DNA of 64,000 nt from Reclinomonas americana ATCC 50394 (GCA_048213135.1 PS015010.1:992001-1056000), one strand, 5' to 3'; numbered from the stretch's first letter, positions 9,186-18,866 are shown. Numbers and translations: made by a program. The notes: generated by a model from the sequence alone, not told the origin.

Positions 9186-9692
9186 TTATTCAAATACTTT
9201 TACAAACCTGTCATATTTAACCGGGTCGCCGCACCAGCGGGTAGGGTTTACCTGGTAAGTGATGCAAATGCCGCACCTTGGGCCTGTCCAGCAACCGCGG
9301 AATGGCATACAATGCGCATTGGCCCAGTTCACCATATAGGTATGCCAGGTGTTCATGAAATTGGTGTAGTCGATCAGGTCCTGTGCGCAGGGATCTGTGG
9401 ATGGCCAGGGCCAGGGAATTGCTTTTCCCGCCACATAGCTGTGCGGTGCTTCCAGTTTAGCTTCCAGGTATTGACCGTCATTAAGCTGGTTGAATTGCTC
9501 TTCTGTAACTTCCAGTACGCCGGTGGGTTCATCTGAGAAAGCGGTGGTGCCCGGTGAAGGCGCTTTTCCTGATAAAGTGCCGTTCTCTGTTGTTGTGGCC
9601 TCACTACCCGGCATATCCGCTTTTTTACAGGCATTGAAAACGAGAGCGAACACCAGGGCGAGGCCCAGGGTACGAGTGATCATTTTTTTCAT
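9186..9692 (-). CDS. Cysteine-containing lipoprotein, first copy of the tandem pair
   Basis: This 168-residue protein starts MKKMITRTLGLALVFALVF, followed by a lipobox-like NAC (Cys 22) and KK, so it is a predicted lipoprotein. A low-complexity Ser/Thr/Gly linker (about 25-58) leads to the conserved domain shared with the protein at 8664-9140. Cysteines lie in DPCAQD, ANAHC, RGCWTGPRCGIC and RWCG. Unlike its paralogue, which looks simply secreted, this copy appears membrane-anchored, so the duplicates may act at different places. It is the promoter-proximal gene of the pair. I know of no function for the family. Confidence 0.78.
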   Translation of the reverse strand: MKKMITRTLGLALVFALVFNACKKADMPGSEATTTENGTLSGKAPSPGTTAFSDEPTGVLEVTEEQFNQLNDGQYLEAKLEAPHSYVAGKAIPWPWPSTDPCAQDLIDYTNFMNTWHTYMVNWANAHCMPFRGCWTGPRCGICITYQVNPTRWCGDPVKYDRFVKVFE

Positions 9693-9858
9693 ATGGGTGG
9701 TTTTGGTTAGGAAAAAGCAGCAGTCGAAGCTGTTTGCGGAGAGAAAGATAACACGGCATGATGGCCGATGCTATCGTTATTTAACCGGGAAAAAAACGGT
9801 AGGCACGCAGTTGTTCAACTGCATGGGAGGTCGTATTGGCAGGAAAAAATTAAAGGAA

Positions 9859-11028
9859 TCAGTTCAGTAAAGCCGCATTCTCTGCCGAGGTAAAGTCTAC
9901 CTGGCTGTAATCTTTGATCACGTTATAAAGGGTATCGCGTTCAACGGGCTTACGTTTCACCTGTTTGATGAGCATCACCAGTTCCTGCGTACTCATTTTG
10001 GGCGTTTGTTCCTCGCTGCCGGCCATGCTGTATATCTTGGTACTGTCGTCGATGGTACCGTCTATATCATTTACGCCAAAGGCCAGGCTCAGTTGTGCAT
10101 TCTGCCTGCCCAGCATAGGCCAGTAGGCTTTCAGGTGAGGGAAATTATCGAGATAGATACGGGCGATGGCATACAGGCGCATGTCTTCCGTAACGGTGCT
10201 TTCGGGCACATAACTCATGTCATTATTGCTGTTGCGAAACTTCAGCGGAATGAAGGTGTTGAAACCGTGGGTCTTGTCCTGCAGGTCACGCAGCCTGCGC
10301 ATGTGGTCGATACGGTGGGCGTAGGTTTCCACATGGCCGTACAGCATAGTAGCATTGCTGTGCATACCCAGTTCATGCGCCACTTCGTGTATGCGCAGCC
10401 AGCCGTCGGCATCCACTTTATCGCCGGCGATGACTTCCCGTACTTCGGGTGCGAAGATTTCGGCGCCGCCGCCGGGGAGGCTGTCGAGCCCCGCTTCATG
10501 CAGGGTCTTCATACCTTCTTCCACGCTCAGTTTCGCCTTGCGGAACATGTAATCCAATTCCACTGCCGTAAAGGCTTTTACATGAAGATCGGGCCGGTGC
10601 GCTTTGATCTTCTGCATGAGCTCAATAAAATAGGCCATGTTCATTTTGGGATGAACGCCGCCCACAATATGGACTTCGGTAATGGGTTTGCCGTCGTAGG
10701 TTTTAACGATATCCAGCATCTGGTCAATGCTCAGTTCCCAGCCTTCTTCGCGGTGGGCGTACAGGCGGGAGTAGGAGCAGAACTTGCAGCTGAACACACA
10801 CACGTTGGTGGGCTCAATATGAAAATTGCGGTTGAAATAGGTGGTGTCGCCATGCAGGCGTTCGCGGATGAAATTGGCCAGGGCACCCACAAAAGGCAGG
10901 CTGCCTTTTTCGAAGAGCAGGATACCTTCTTCGTCGGTTATCCGTTGCTGGTCTTTTACTTTTTGGGCTATGGTTTTAAGGTCAGTATCTGTTGTATTGC
11001 TGATCAGTGTATCTATGGAGGCGCTCAT
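9859..11028 (-). CDS. mqnE: Aminofutalosine synthase MqnE
   Basis: This is a radical SAM enzyme of 389 residues. The start used is the ATG at 11028; a GTG lies one codon upstream. The [4Fe-4S] cluster motif is C77-x3-C81-x2-C84 (CVFSCKFCSYS). Other family marks are VGGVHP at about 124, LPGGGAEIF at about 187 and a C-terminal TIM-barrel cap. MqnE joins 3-[(1-carboxyvinyl)oxy]benzoate to SAM to make 6-amino-6-deoxyfutalosine, the second step of the futalosine route to menaquinone. GGGAEIF favours MqnE over the related MqnC. No other menaquinone genes are adjacent. It is transcribed divergently from the MORN/TonB-C gene. Confidence 0.9.
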   Translation of the reverse strand: MSASIDTLISNTTDTDLKTIAQKVKDQQRITDEEGILLFEKGSLPFVGALANFIRERLHGDTTYFNRNFHIEPTNVCVFSCKFCSYSRLYAHREEGWELSIDQMLDIVKTYDGKPITEVHIVGGVHPKMNMAYFIELMQKIKAHRPDLHVKAFTAVELDYMFRKAKLSVEEGMKTLHEAGLDSLPGGGAEIFAPEVREVIAGDKVDADGWLRIHEVAHELGMHSNATMLYGHVETYAHRIDHMRRLRDLQDKTHGFNTFIPLKFRNSNNDMSYVPESTVTEDMRLYAIARIYLDNFPHLKAYWPMLGRQNAQLSLAFGVNDIDGTIDDSTKIYSMAGSEEQTPKMSTQELVMLIKQVKRKPVERDTLYNVIKDYSQVDFTSAENAALLN

Positions 11029-11236
11029 CACGAAAATTTTTACAAAGTTATGAGGATTAAAGATGTTGGAACACTATTTTTTTGTGCCGGCGGCAGTGCT
11101 TACCCGGTCCGGAAGCGGGATGACATCCTTTGACGTGATACCACAGCTCCGACGTTTTTCGGAGTGGGTGCCAGCCGGAAATTGTCTATCTTTCCTGATC
11201 ATATACCACCCATTATTCATCTTTAAAACCCTGCTA

Positions 11237-12202
11237 TTGAAGCCCGCCTATTTCTTCCTGTTCCTGCTTTGCCTTTTTGCCGGTACCAGGACATTTGCGC
11301 AGCCTTACCAGTACGTTTATTACATGGATGATAACCTCAATTTCGCTGGTAAGGACAATTATTCGATCATCGGTAAAGGGTACCGCGATAACAATATTTT
11401 CAAACTCGATTGTTTCAGCAAGACATCGGGTGTACTACTGGTGTCGGCATCATTTACGGATTCAACATTAGGCACCCTCCACGGGCCTTTCGCCACCTAT
11501 TATGCCGATGCAAAAGCAGAGTCGCGGGGCAATTATACCAGCAACGATATGGACGGCACCTGGTTGTACTGGAACAAGCATGGTCTTATTACAGACTCCG
11601 CCACCTACAGCAGGGGCGTGCGGTTGGCTAACGGGCATTACGATTATTTTTTCCGCACAACAGCTTATCTCAACCCCTCTGCAGATGCCCTCCGGCAGGC
11701 AGGGTATACCTTCCTGTACCATTTCGAGGACAGCCTGAAGAATACCATGACAGAAAAAGAGATCACTATTTCCAAAGGAAAGGAACGGCTGAGTTTTGAA
11801 GCCAATTTTACCGGCAACCGCGGCCTGCTGAAGGAGTATGACAGTACCGGTAAAGTAACAGCAACTGATTCTGTATTCAGCAGGAAATTAACCGAAGCAA
11901 AGTACCCCGGCGGCGACGCGGGTTGGCGCACTTTCCTGCAGCAGAACCTTAACGCCACGGTATTATCGGATAACAAAGCTCCTGATGGTACGTATACGGT
12001 CATCATCAGGTTTGTCGTACAACCCGATGGCAGGCTTGAGGAGATTGAAGCCGAAAATGACCCGGGTTATGGCATGGCCAAAGAGGCCATCCGTGTGATC
12101 AGCAAATCAGGTAAATGGGAGCCTGCAATAAAATACGGGGGAAAACGAAAGGCCTTCCGGCGGCAACCGATCACTTTTTTTCAGGATACCAAAGGAAATT
12201 AA
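11237..12202 (+). CDS. Periplasmic MORN-repeat protein with TonB C-terminal domain
   Basis: The frame is open from an ATG at 11063. A TTG at 11237, however, gives a clean signal peptide (MKPAYFFLFLLCLFAG...AQ), so I place the start there: about 321 residues. The middle part has MORN/YwqK-like repeats (GPFATYYADAKAESRGNY, MDGTWLYWNKHG). The last 90 residues match the TonB C-terminal fold (TVIIRFVVQPDGRLEEIE, AIRVISKSGKWEPA). TonB domains normally pass energy to outer-membrane receptors. Here there is no cytoplasmic-membrane anchor beyond the signal peptide, so a role as a periplasmic binding protein is more likely. Such combinations are common in Bacteroidota. Confidence 0.78.
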   Translation: MKPAYFFLFLLCLFAGTRTFAQPYQYVYYMDDNLNFAGKDNYSIIGKGYRDNNIFKLDCFSKTSGVLLVSASFTDSTLGTLHGPFATYYADAKAESRGNYTSNDMDGTWLYWNKHGLITDSATYSRGVRLANGHYDYFFRTTAYLNPSADALRQAGYTFLYHFEDSLKNTMTEKEITISKGKERLSFEANFTGNRGLLKEYDSTGKVTATDSVFSRKLTEAKYPGGDAGWRTFLQQNLNATVLSDNKAPDGTYTVIIRFVVQPDGRLEEIEAENDPGYGMAKEAIRVISKSGKWEPAIKYGGKRKAFRRQPITFFQDTKGN

Positions 12203-12280
12203 ATGCCCGTATGGCAAACTGTTAATTAATGTTTAACTTTCAACACGAATCAACCCATTTAATAAAAAATTAACCGCTAT

Positions 12281-13558
12281 ATGAATATTAAATTCCGGAT
12301 CACGGTATTGAGCTTTTTGCAATTCTTTATCTGGGGCGCATGGCTGATCACTATTGGTAATTACTGGTTCGGGACCAAGCAATGGGGGCCTGCCGAGTTT
12401 GGGGCCATTTTCTCCACGCTGGGCCTGTCTTCACTGTTCATGCCGGCTCTTACAGGCATTATCGCTGACCGTTGGATCAATGCCGAAAGGTTGTACGGGA
12501 TATTGCATATACTCGGAGGTATAGCATTGGCTTATATTCCCCAGGTCAATGATCCCAATACTTTCTTTTGGGTTGTATTCGCAGCCATGTGCTGTTATAT
12601 GCCCACCATTTCCCTGTCCAATTCCATTGGTTATACCATCCTGAAAAATAACAATTACGATGTTATCAAAGTGTTTCCGCCGATACGGGTATGGGGTACG
12701 ATTGGTTTTATTGTAGCGATGTGGGTGACCAATCTGACAGGCAATAAAGCATCGGCCAACCAGTTTTATATCGCGGCTATTGCAGCTTTCGTTTTGGGTA
12801 TCTATTCTTTTTCCATGCCCAAATGCCCGCCTCCCAAACTGATCTCGGAAAATGCCAGCTGGACAGAAAAGATGGGCCTTAACGCGTTCAAATTATTCGG
12901 CATTCCTAAAATGGCCTTATTCTTTATCTTCTCCATGTTCCTGGGCGGGGCTTTACAACTGACCAACATGTACGGAGATGTTTTCCTTTCTGAATTTGCA
13001 AGGGTGCCGGAATACACTGATTCCTTCGTTGTGAAATACTCCACCATCATCATGTCTATTTCACAGATATCGGAAACGCTGTTCATCCTGGCCATTCCTT
13101 TCTTCCTGAAACGTTTTGGTATTAAAAAAGTGATGCTCATCAGTATGTTCGCGTGGGTATTGCGCTTTGGCCTGTTCGCCTATGGTGATCCCGCAGGCGG
13201 ATTGTGGATGATCGTGCTGTCCTGTATCGTGTATGGTATGGCATTCGACTTCTTCAACATCTCGGGTTCGCTCTTTGTTGAAACCACAACCAGTGCAAGG
13301 ATCCGCTCCAGCGCTCAGGGATTGTTTATGATGATGACCAACGGAGTAGGGGCTTTCCTGGGAGCTACCATCAGTGGTTATGTAATATCAAAATATTTCA
13401 CGCATCCCGATCAATCCAAAGACTGGCATAATATCTGGCTCACTTTCGCTATTTATGCGCTCGTGGTGGCGGTGCTGTTTGGCATCTTCTTCCGGCATAA
13501 GCATGATCCTAAAGATATCGGCGCTGTTCATCATGAGCCTGTGCTGCCAACAGAATGA
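12281..13558 (+). CDS. NupG-like MFS nucleoside permease
   Basis: This is a 425-residue integral membrane protein with about 12 hydrophobic segments. The N-terminus (LSFLQFFIWGAWLITIGNYWF) and the pattern PALTGIIADRW are typical of the nucleoside:H+ symporter branch (NupG/XapB) of the major facilitator superfamily. The C-terminal half has FFNISGSLFVETTTSARIRSSAQG-type residues conserved in this branch; that description paraphrases the region around residues 325-347. It probably imports nucleosides across the inner membrane. No catabolic genes are adjacent, so the substrate is inferred from family alone. A bidirectional terminator follows. Confidence 0.85.
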   Translation: MNIKFRITVLSFLQFFIWGAWLITIGNYWFGTKQWGPAEFGAIFSTLGLSSLFMPALTGIIADRWINAERLYGILHILGGIALAYIPQVNDPNTFFWVVFAAMCCYMPTISLSNSIGYTILKNNNYDVIKVFPPIRVWGTIGFIVAMWVTNLTGNKASANQFYIAAIAAFVLGIYSFSMPKCPPPKLISENASWTEKMGLNAFKLFGIPKMALFFIFSMFLGGALQLTNMYGDVFLSEFARVPEYTDSFVVKYSTIIMSISQISETLFILAIPFFLKRFGIKKVMLISMFAWVLRFGLFAYGDPAGGLWMIVLSCIVYGMAFDFFNISGSLFVETTTSARIRSSAQGLFMMMTNGVGAFLGATISGYVISKYFTHPDQSKDWHNIWLTFAIYALVVAVLFGIFFRHKHDPKDIGAVHHEPVLPTE

Positions 13559-13576
13559 TCTTCATCTTATTGAAAT

Positions 13577-13611
13577 AAAAAATCTCCCGCATTGCTGTAG
13601 GAGATTTTTTT
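13577..13611. terminator. Bidirectional terminator between permease and trxA
   Basis: The stem AAAATCTCC pairs with GGAGATTTT around a loop of about 13 bases, with A-rich and T-rich flanks on opposite sides. It can therefore stop transcripts from the permease (+) and from trxA (-), which converge here. Confidence 0.85.
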
Positions 13612-13636
13612 ATGTTGGTAACTAACCCTTCAGAAA

Positions 13637-13954
13637 TTATTTGTGCTGCTCAATCTTCTTAACGAAGTTGGCTTTAGGCTGGGCGCCTACCAGTTTGTCA
13701 ACCACCTGTCCGCCTTTAACGAAAAGGATAGCAGGGATGCTGGTGATGCCGTAAGTCATAGATACCTGCGGGTTATTGTCAACATTCACTTTACCAATGT
13801 TAACCTTGCCCTGGTAGTCTTTTGACAGTTCTTCAATTACGGGACCAATTGCACGGCAGGGGCCGCACCATTCTGCCCAGAAGTCGATCACGGTCAATTT
13901 ATCTGATTCGAGAACGTCTGTCTTAAAGTTCGCGTCTGTGAATTCAAGTGCCAT
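13637..13954 (-). CDS. trxA: Thioredoxin
   Basis: This is a 105-residue cytosolic thioredoxin with the redox motif WCGPC (Cys 30 and Cys 33), the cis-proline region TSIPAILF and the usual length. It passes electrons from thioredoxin reductase to targets such as ribonucleotide reductase and methionine sulphoxide reductase. A single gene, it has its own promoter-like element and a shared terminator. Confidence 0.96.
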   Translation of the reverse strand: MALEFTDANFKTDVLESDKLTVIDFWAEWCGPCRAIGPVIEELSKDYQGKVNIGKVNVDNNPQVSMTYGITSIPAILFVKGGQVVDKLVGAQPKANFVKKIEQHK

Positions 13955-13984
13955 ATGTATATATTTTAATTATAGGAAAGGGTA

Positions 13985-13992
13985 CAAATTTA
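13985..13992 (-). promoter_or_regulatory. -7 element (TAAATTTG) of trxA
   Basis: On the minus strand TAAATTTG matches the Bacteroidota TAnnTTTG element exactly and lies 30 bp before the trxA start. No exact TTG element is seen at the usual -33 spacing, so support is moderate. Confidence 0.45.
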
Positions 13993-14100
13993 CATCCAAA
14001 TATTTGAATATGTAGTTATGACATTTTCCACAGGTGTGCTCAACTTATTTGTCATAAAAGAGGCCAGATCGGCAGACGTGCGCCAGGCCTGGAATCCGAC

Positions 14101-14131
14101 TTGCATTTTGCCCACCACTTTAGTAGATTTA
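14101..14131 (+). promoter_or_regulatory. Promoter of the ABM-like gene
   Basis: TTG at 14101-14103, a 20-bp spacer and TAGATTTA at 14124-14131 (one mismatch to TAnnTTTG) lie 19 bp before the ATG at 14151. Spacing fits the Bacteroidota sigma-factor consensus. Confidence 0.45.
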
Positions 14132-14150
14132 TATATTAAAACTTACAGCT

Positions 14151-14447
14151 ATGTACCTTATCCGCGATATTTTTAAAGCAAAACCGGGCAAAGCAAAAGA
14201 CCTGGTACGCATGTTCAAACAGGGAATACCCCATTTTGAACAGTCAGAAGGCGTTAAAAACGTAAAAGTAATGACCGATATCGTCGCCACCTACTGGACG
14301 GTGGTGCTGCAATCCGAAACTGAAGACATCGGTGGGTTCCTGGGATCGCTGCGGTCCGCCACGGCCAGCGAGGAACTGAAAGAGATCATGAAAGGCTATA
14401 TGGACTGCGTGGAGAGCGGTTACCGGGAAGTATTCCTGGTGGAATGA
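14151..14447 (+). CDS. Small dimeric alpha/beta-barrel-like protein
   Basis: This 98-residue cytosolic protein starts MYLIRDIFKAKPGKAKDL, a pattern seen in ferredoxin-like dimeric alpha/beta-barrel (ABM/NIPSNAP-like) proteins: a beta-strand, a lysine-rich turn and a helix, then a second half with VATYWTVVLQSE. Such proteins include monooxygenases and small-molecule binding proteins, but no catalytic residue is evident here, so I assign no reaction. It stands alone between trxA and dnaE and converges on dnaE with only 4 bp between stop codons. Confidence 0.7.
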   Translation: MYLIRDIFKAKPGKAKDLVRMFKQGIPHFEQSEGVKNVKVMTDIVATYWTVVLQSETEDIGGFLGSLRSATASEELKEIMKGYMDCVESGYREVFLVE

Positions 14448-14451
14448 CGCT

Positions 14452-17400
14452 TTAAGCCGTTACCACGCTCACTTCTATATCCTGGTTTTCATTGAGAAAA
14501 ACAGCCATGTCGTCATTCATGGTAAAACTCCGCTCCAGGCTGTACATGCCTACCTTGTACTGGTGCCTGCTGTCGACAATATTAAAACGCAGGGTAGTCT
14601 TCCCGGGGTTTTCCTTCAGGTTGCGGTCAATGAAATCCACGAAATCGTTGCTGATGGACTGCGGTTCTACTTCTATCACCACCTGTTTGGTGAGGGATGA
14701 TTTTACAGTATCGAGCAGGTGCAGCTTGCTGAGCCTGAATTCATACTGGTCGCTGTTGTAACGTGTTTTGAAACCGCCTTCCACCATTACGATCATGCCT
14801 TTCTCCAGGTAATTGGTGTATTTCACATAATCCTCGCTCCACAGCATAAATTCGGTCTTTCCGCTGTAATCCTCTATGGCCAGTATCCCGAAATTCTTAC
14901 CGGTCTTGGTGAGCCGGTGCTGGGCGTCCACCACCAATCCAGCTACCCTGAACTGGCGTGCGGGGTTGGGCATGGTATCCACAGCCTGTTTGAATTCGTT
15001 GAAATCGGCCAGGGGGGTAATGTTGTAATGCCGCATCTCGAACTTGTAGTTATCGAGCGGGTGCCCGCTCATATACATACCCGTTACTTCCTTTTCATAA
15101 TCGAGCTGAACAGAGAGGGGCCAGGGTTCGCAAACGGATAGTTTCGGCGGTACAATCTCCGGCATTTGCAGGTCGCCGAAAAGCGTATTGGCTGAGTTCT
15201 GCGACTGCGCCTGGAATATGCTGCCAAACTTGAGTATTTTTTCCAGCCCCTGTACGTCGCCGGGAGCGGTATAAAAGTACTGGGCACGGGTAATATCTTT
15301 AAAACAATCAAAGGCGCCGGAATAGGCCAGGCTTTCCATCGATTTTTTATTGGCTGCCCGCTGGTTCACCCTTTTGGCAAGGTCGTAAATGGAACTGTAC
15401 GGACCATGTTTCCTTCTTTCCTCGATAATATTTTCAATAGCATTTTCACCCACACCTTTCAGCCCGCTGAATCCGAAGCGGATCTCGCCACGGTCGTTCA
15501 CGGCAAAGCCATACTGCGATTCGTTGATATCCGGACCCAGCACTTTTATACCCATGCGTTTGCACTCCTCCATATAGAAAGTGATCTTATCGATACTGCC
15601 GGCATGGTTGAGTACCGCCGCCATATATTCACTGGGGTAGTGGGCTTTGAGGTAGGCCGTTTGATAGGCTACAAACGCGTAACAGGTACTGTGTGACTTA
15701 TTGAAAGCATACTGGGCAAAGGCTTCCCAGTCACTCCATATCTTTTCCAGTTTATCTTTCGGGTGTCCCTTACCGGTAGCCCCGTCAATGAACTGGGCTT
15801 TCATTTTGTTCAGTACAGCGATCTGTTTCTTACCCATCGCCTTACGCAATACGTCGGCGTCGCCCTTGCTGAACCCCGCGAGTTTCTGCGACAGCAGCAT
15901 CACCTGTTCCTGGTAAACGGTAATACCATAAGAGTCTTTCAGGTGTTCCTCCATTTCAGGAAGGTCATATTCCACCTGTTTTTTACCGTGCTTACGGTCT
16001 ACATAGTCGGGGATATACGCCATAGGACCCGGCCGGTACAGGGCATTCATGGCAATGAGGTCATCGAATTTATCGGGCTTCAGCTCCCGCAGGTATTTTT
16101 GCATACCCGAGCTTTCAAACTGGAACGTGGCGTTGGTTTCGCCTAGCTGGTACAGTTTATAGGTCTTCTCATCATCGAGCGGGATGCTGTCGATGTCGAT
16201 GTCGATATCATGATTTTGCTTGATCAGCGACAGCGCTGTTTTCAGGATGCTGAGGGTTTTCAGCCCCAGGAAGTCCATCTTGATAACACCGGCCTCTTCA
16301 ATAGTGCCACCTTCAATCTGCGTCAGCCACAGGTCCGATTCTTTGGATGTGGCCACGGGGATCAGTTCCGTGAGGTCTTTCGGAGCAATGATGATGCCCG
16401 CGGCGTGGATGCCGGTATTGCGCACCGACCCTTCCAGGATCTCCGCTTCATGCAGTACGGTACTCTGCAGGTCGTTGCCGTTGTACACTTCCCGCAGCTT
16501 TTTTACATTCTCTATATCGTCGGCTACCAGGGCTTCTTTGTCTTCGAGTGACTTTTCACCATTCTTGGCTTCTTTGCTGGTGATGGGGGCGTGGAGTATC
16601 CTTTTGAGCGAGATACCGGGGCGTTCAGGCACCAGTTTGGTCAGCACCCGGCTTTCGGCCAGCGGCAGGTCCATCACACGGGCTACATCCGCAATGCTCG
16701 ATTTGGCGGCCATGGTGCCATAAGTGATGATCTGTGCCACCTGGTTCTTACCATATTTGTCCACTACATAATTGATCACCTTCTGCCTGCCGTCATCGTC
16801 AAAATCGGTATCGATATCGGGCATGCTCTTCCGGTCGGGGTTCAGGAAACGTTCGAACAGGAGGTTATACTTGATGGGATCGATATTGGTGATGCCAATG
16901 CAATACGCTACCACCGATCCGGCGGCGGAACCACGGCCGGGGCCTACAAATACCCCCATTTCCCGCCCGGCGCGGATGAAATCACTCACAATAAGAAAGT
17001 AACCGGCAAAGCCCATCTGGCGGATAACACCCAGCTCAAAACGGATGCGTTCTTCAGCTTCGGGGGTCAGTATCTGGTAGCGTTGCTTGGCGCCCGACCA
17101 GGTAATATGTTCCAGGTATTCGTCCTGTGTTTTGAAATTAGCGGGCACAACAAAGTGCGGCAGCAGGATATCACGTTTCAGGTCGAGTAACTCTACTTTG
17201 TCAACGATCTCGTTGGTATTGTCGATGGCCTCCGGCAAGTTGTCAAATACCTTGCTCATTTCGGCCGTTGTCTTGAAGTAGAACTGGTCGTTGGGAAAGG
17301 CAAAGCGTTTGTTCTTGATCAGCACATCGTCATCGGTAAACTCACGCAGGGCAGGAGTGGCCTGCTTTTCGCCGGTATTGATGCAGAGCAGGATGTCGTG

Positions 17401-18072
17401 GGCGTTGAAGTCTTTCTGGTCAACATAATGCGAATCGTTGCTGGCGATCACTTTTACATTATACTTTTTCGCAAACCTCAGCAGCACTTCATTCACCTTT
17501 TCCTGTTCGGCCATACCGTGGCGCTGCAGTTCCACGTAATAATCTTTCTGGAAAATATTGAGCCACCATTTGAACTCGTTCTCACCTTCCTCTTCTCCTT
17601 TCTTAAGAATGGTTTGCGGCACCAGCGCGCCGAGGCAGCAGGTGGTGGCGATCAGCCCTTCGTGGTATTTATGGATGAGTTCCTTATCAATACGCGGGTA
17701 CTTGGAGTACATACCCTCAATGTATCCCAGGGAAGTGAGTTTAACGAGGTTCTTATACCCAATCTCATTTTTCGCCAGTAATATCTGGTGATGCCGCGGA
17801 TCTTTTTCGTCTTTGCTGAAGGTTTTGCGGTGCCTGTCGGCTGTAATATAGAACTCACAACCAACAATCGGCTTTACTTTCAGTGTGCCGTCGTCATTTT
17901 TATGGTTATACGCTTCTTTTACAAATTCAAAAGCGCCGAACATATTGCCGTGATCGCTGATGGCGAGGGCGGGCATGCCGTCGGCTATGGCTTTCTTGTA
18001 CAGGCTCTTGATGGAAGCCGCACCGTCGAGCAGTGAAAACTGGGTATGTACGTGTAAGTGTGAAAATTTCAA
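14452..18072 (-). CDS. dnaE: DNA polymerase III alpha subunit
   Basis: This is the replicative polymerase, 1206 residues. The N-terminal PHP domain (FSHLHVHTQFSLLDG, ISDHGNMFG) keeps many metal-binding residues. The palm carries PDIDTDF at 418-424, which holds two catalytic aspartates, and a third in IKMDFLGLKTL. Tandem helix-hairpin-helix and OB-fold regions follow (FSGLKGVGENAIE; the OB part is near residues 1000-1090). The first codon is TTG: the conserved N-terminus begins exactly at 18072, where the DNA reads TTG, not ATG. The gene stands alone. Its 3' end meets the small ABM-like gene with no terminator visible between. Confidence 0.96.
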   Translation of the reverse strand: MKFSHLHVHTQFSLLDGAASIKSLYKKAIADGMPALAISDHGNMFGAFEFVKEAYNHKNDDGTLKVKPIVGCEFYITADRHRKTFSKDEKDPRHHQILLAKNEIGYKNLVKLTSLGYIEGMYSKYPRIDKELIHKYHEGLIATTCCLGALVPQTILKKGEEEGENEFKWWLNIFQKDYYVELQRHGMAEQEKVNEVLLRFAKKYNVKVIASNDSHYVDQKDFNAHDILLCINTGEKQATPALREFTDDDVLIKNKRFAFPNDQFYFKTTAEMSKVFDNLPEAIDNTNEIVDKVELLDLKRDILLPHFVVPANFKTQDEYLEHITWSGAKQRYQILTPEAEERIRFELGVIRQMGFAGYFLIVSDFIRAGREMGVFVGPGRGSAAGSVVAYCIGITNIDPIKYNLLFERFLNPDRKSMPDIDTDFDDDGRQKVINYVVDKYGKNQVAQIITYGTMAAKSSIADVARVMDLPLAESRVLTKLVPERPGISLKRILHAPITSKEAKNGEKSLEDKEALVADDIENVKKLREVYNGNDLQSTVLHEAEILEGSVRNTGIHAAGIIIAPKDLTELIPVATSKESDLWLTQIEGGTIEEAGVIKMDFLGLKTLSILKTALSLIKQNHDIDIDIDSIPLDDEKTYKLYQLGETNATFQFESSGMQKYLRELKPDKFDDLIAMNALYRPGPMAYIPDYVDRKHGKKQVEYDLPEMEEHLKDSYGITVYQEQVMLLSQKLAGFSKGDADVLRKAMGKKQIAVLNKMKAQFIDGATGKGHPKDKLEKIWSDWEAFAQYAFNKSHSTCYAFVAYQTAYLKAHYPSEYMAAVLNHAGSIDKITFYMEECKRMGIKVLGPDINESQYGFAVNDRGEIRFGFSGLKGVGENAIENIIEERRKHGPYSSIYDLAKRVNQRAANKKSMESLAYSGAFDCFKDITRAQYFYTAPGDVQGLEKILKFGSIFQAQSQNSANTLFGDLQMPEIVPPKLSVCEPWPLSVQLDYEKEVTGMYMSGHPLDNYKFEMRHYNITPLADFNEFKQAVDTMPNPARQFRVAGLVVDAQHRLTKTGKNFGILAIEDYSGKTEFMLWSEDYVKYTNYLEKGMIVMVEGGFKTRYNSDQYEFRLSKLHLLDTVKSSLTKQVVIEVEPQSISNDFVDFIDRNLKENPGKTTLRFNIVDSRHQYKVGMYSLERSFTMNDDMAVFLNENQDIEVSVVTA

Positions 18073-18221
18073 AACTGGTCCGATGTGTTTAAGTAGCGGG
18101 ATAAGATACTGGTTCCCTTCTGCAAATATCGTTCATCCCTTTCTTTTTTTTATCCCGACTTACCCACAGGAATCGTTAAAAATAATCGTAACTTGGGGGC
18201 CAACCTAAACCAAGTAACTGG

Positions 18222-18782
18222 ATGAAAAAGATCGTTTTATCCTTATTATTCCTTGCTTTTTCCGGGTTTGCCCTGCAGGCCCAGGTAAGCGCTTCGTCGC
18301 TGAAAGTGGAGGTAAAGAGCGGAGAGGTATTTATCAATAAGGTTTCGCTTTCCAAAACCTGGTCACTGAAGAATATGATCAACCTGCTGGGCAACCAGGC
18401 CAGGGAAAGATCGGGACATAACCGTACTTACAGTTACGACGATTACGGATTCGTATTTTTCGAGCCTTCGCCCAATAAAGAGCCTTCGGGTAATATCTCT
18501 GAATTCCAGACTTACTTCTCAGAACCTGCTTCACCAAGCGAGGTGGCACCCAGGGGATATTTTAAAGGAAGTTTTATTATCGACGGGGTAACCATCACCA
18601 AAAGTTCGGACATTAACCAATTGCGTGTAGACCTTAACCAGTATACCGAAAGCAACAGTTACCTGGATCATAGTTACCGGCTGGCCTATAAAGGGCTTTA
18701 TTTTTATTTGCAGTTCAACGACAGCGAAACCCGGCTGATTAAGGTAAGTATAGGGAAAGATACCCGCAAAAATGAGGATTAA
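18222..18782 (+). CDS. Secreted protein of unknown function
   Basis: This 186-residue protein has a clear signal peptide (MKKIVLSLLFLAFSG...LQAQ, cleavage near residue 21). The mature part has features of one compact domain: VEVKSGEVFINKVSL, a TWSLKNMINLLG segment, YDDYGFVFFE, a stretch with SGNISEFQTYFSE, and the end FNDSETRLIKVSIGKD. I do not recognise a named family with certainty. It is divergent from dnaE, with about 150 bp between, and followed by the NlpC/P60 gene, which has its own promoter. Confidence 0.75.
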   Translation: MKKIVLSLLFLAFSGFALQAQVSASSLKVEVKSGEVFINKVSLSKTWSLKNMINLLGNQARERSGHNRTYSYDDYGFVFFEPSPNKEPSGNISEFQTYFSEPASPSEVAPRGYFKGSFIIDGVTITKSSDINQLRVDLNQYTESNSYLDHSYRLAYKGLYFYLQFNDSETRLIKVSIGKDTRKNED

Positions 18783-18835
18783 CACTTCGTTAATACTGTA
18801 AATCACTTTGTTGCGTTAAAAAGAAGGCAGGAAGC

Positions 18836-18866
18836 TTGCAGGTGTGGCCTGTTAAGTTTACCTTTG
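18836..18866 (+). promoter_or_regulatory. Promoter of the NlpC/P60 gene with a long leader
   Basis: TTG at 18836-18838, a 20-bp spacer and TACCTTTG at 18859-18866 match the Bacteroidota consensus exactly. The start codon is at 19014, so the transcript would carry a leader of about 140 bases, which contains a TACGTGTAAA/TTTTACGTA near-palindrome directly before the ATG. Confidence 0.6.

Noticed and set aside
10006-11133. Plus-strand open frame of 375 codons
   Set aside because: It is fully antisense to mqnE, whose product has clear radical SAM motifs; the plus-strand product shows no domain or signal.
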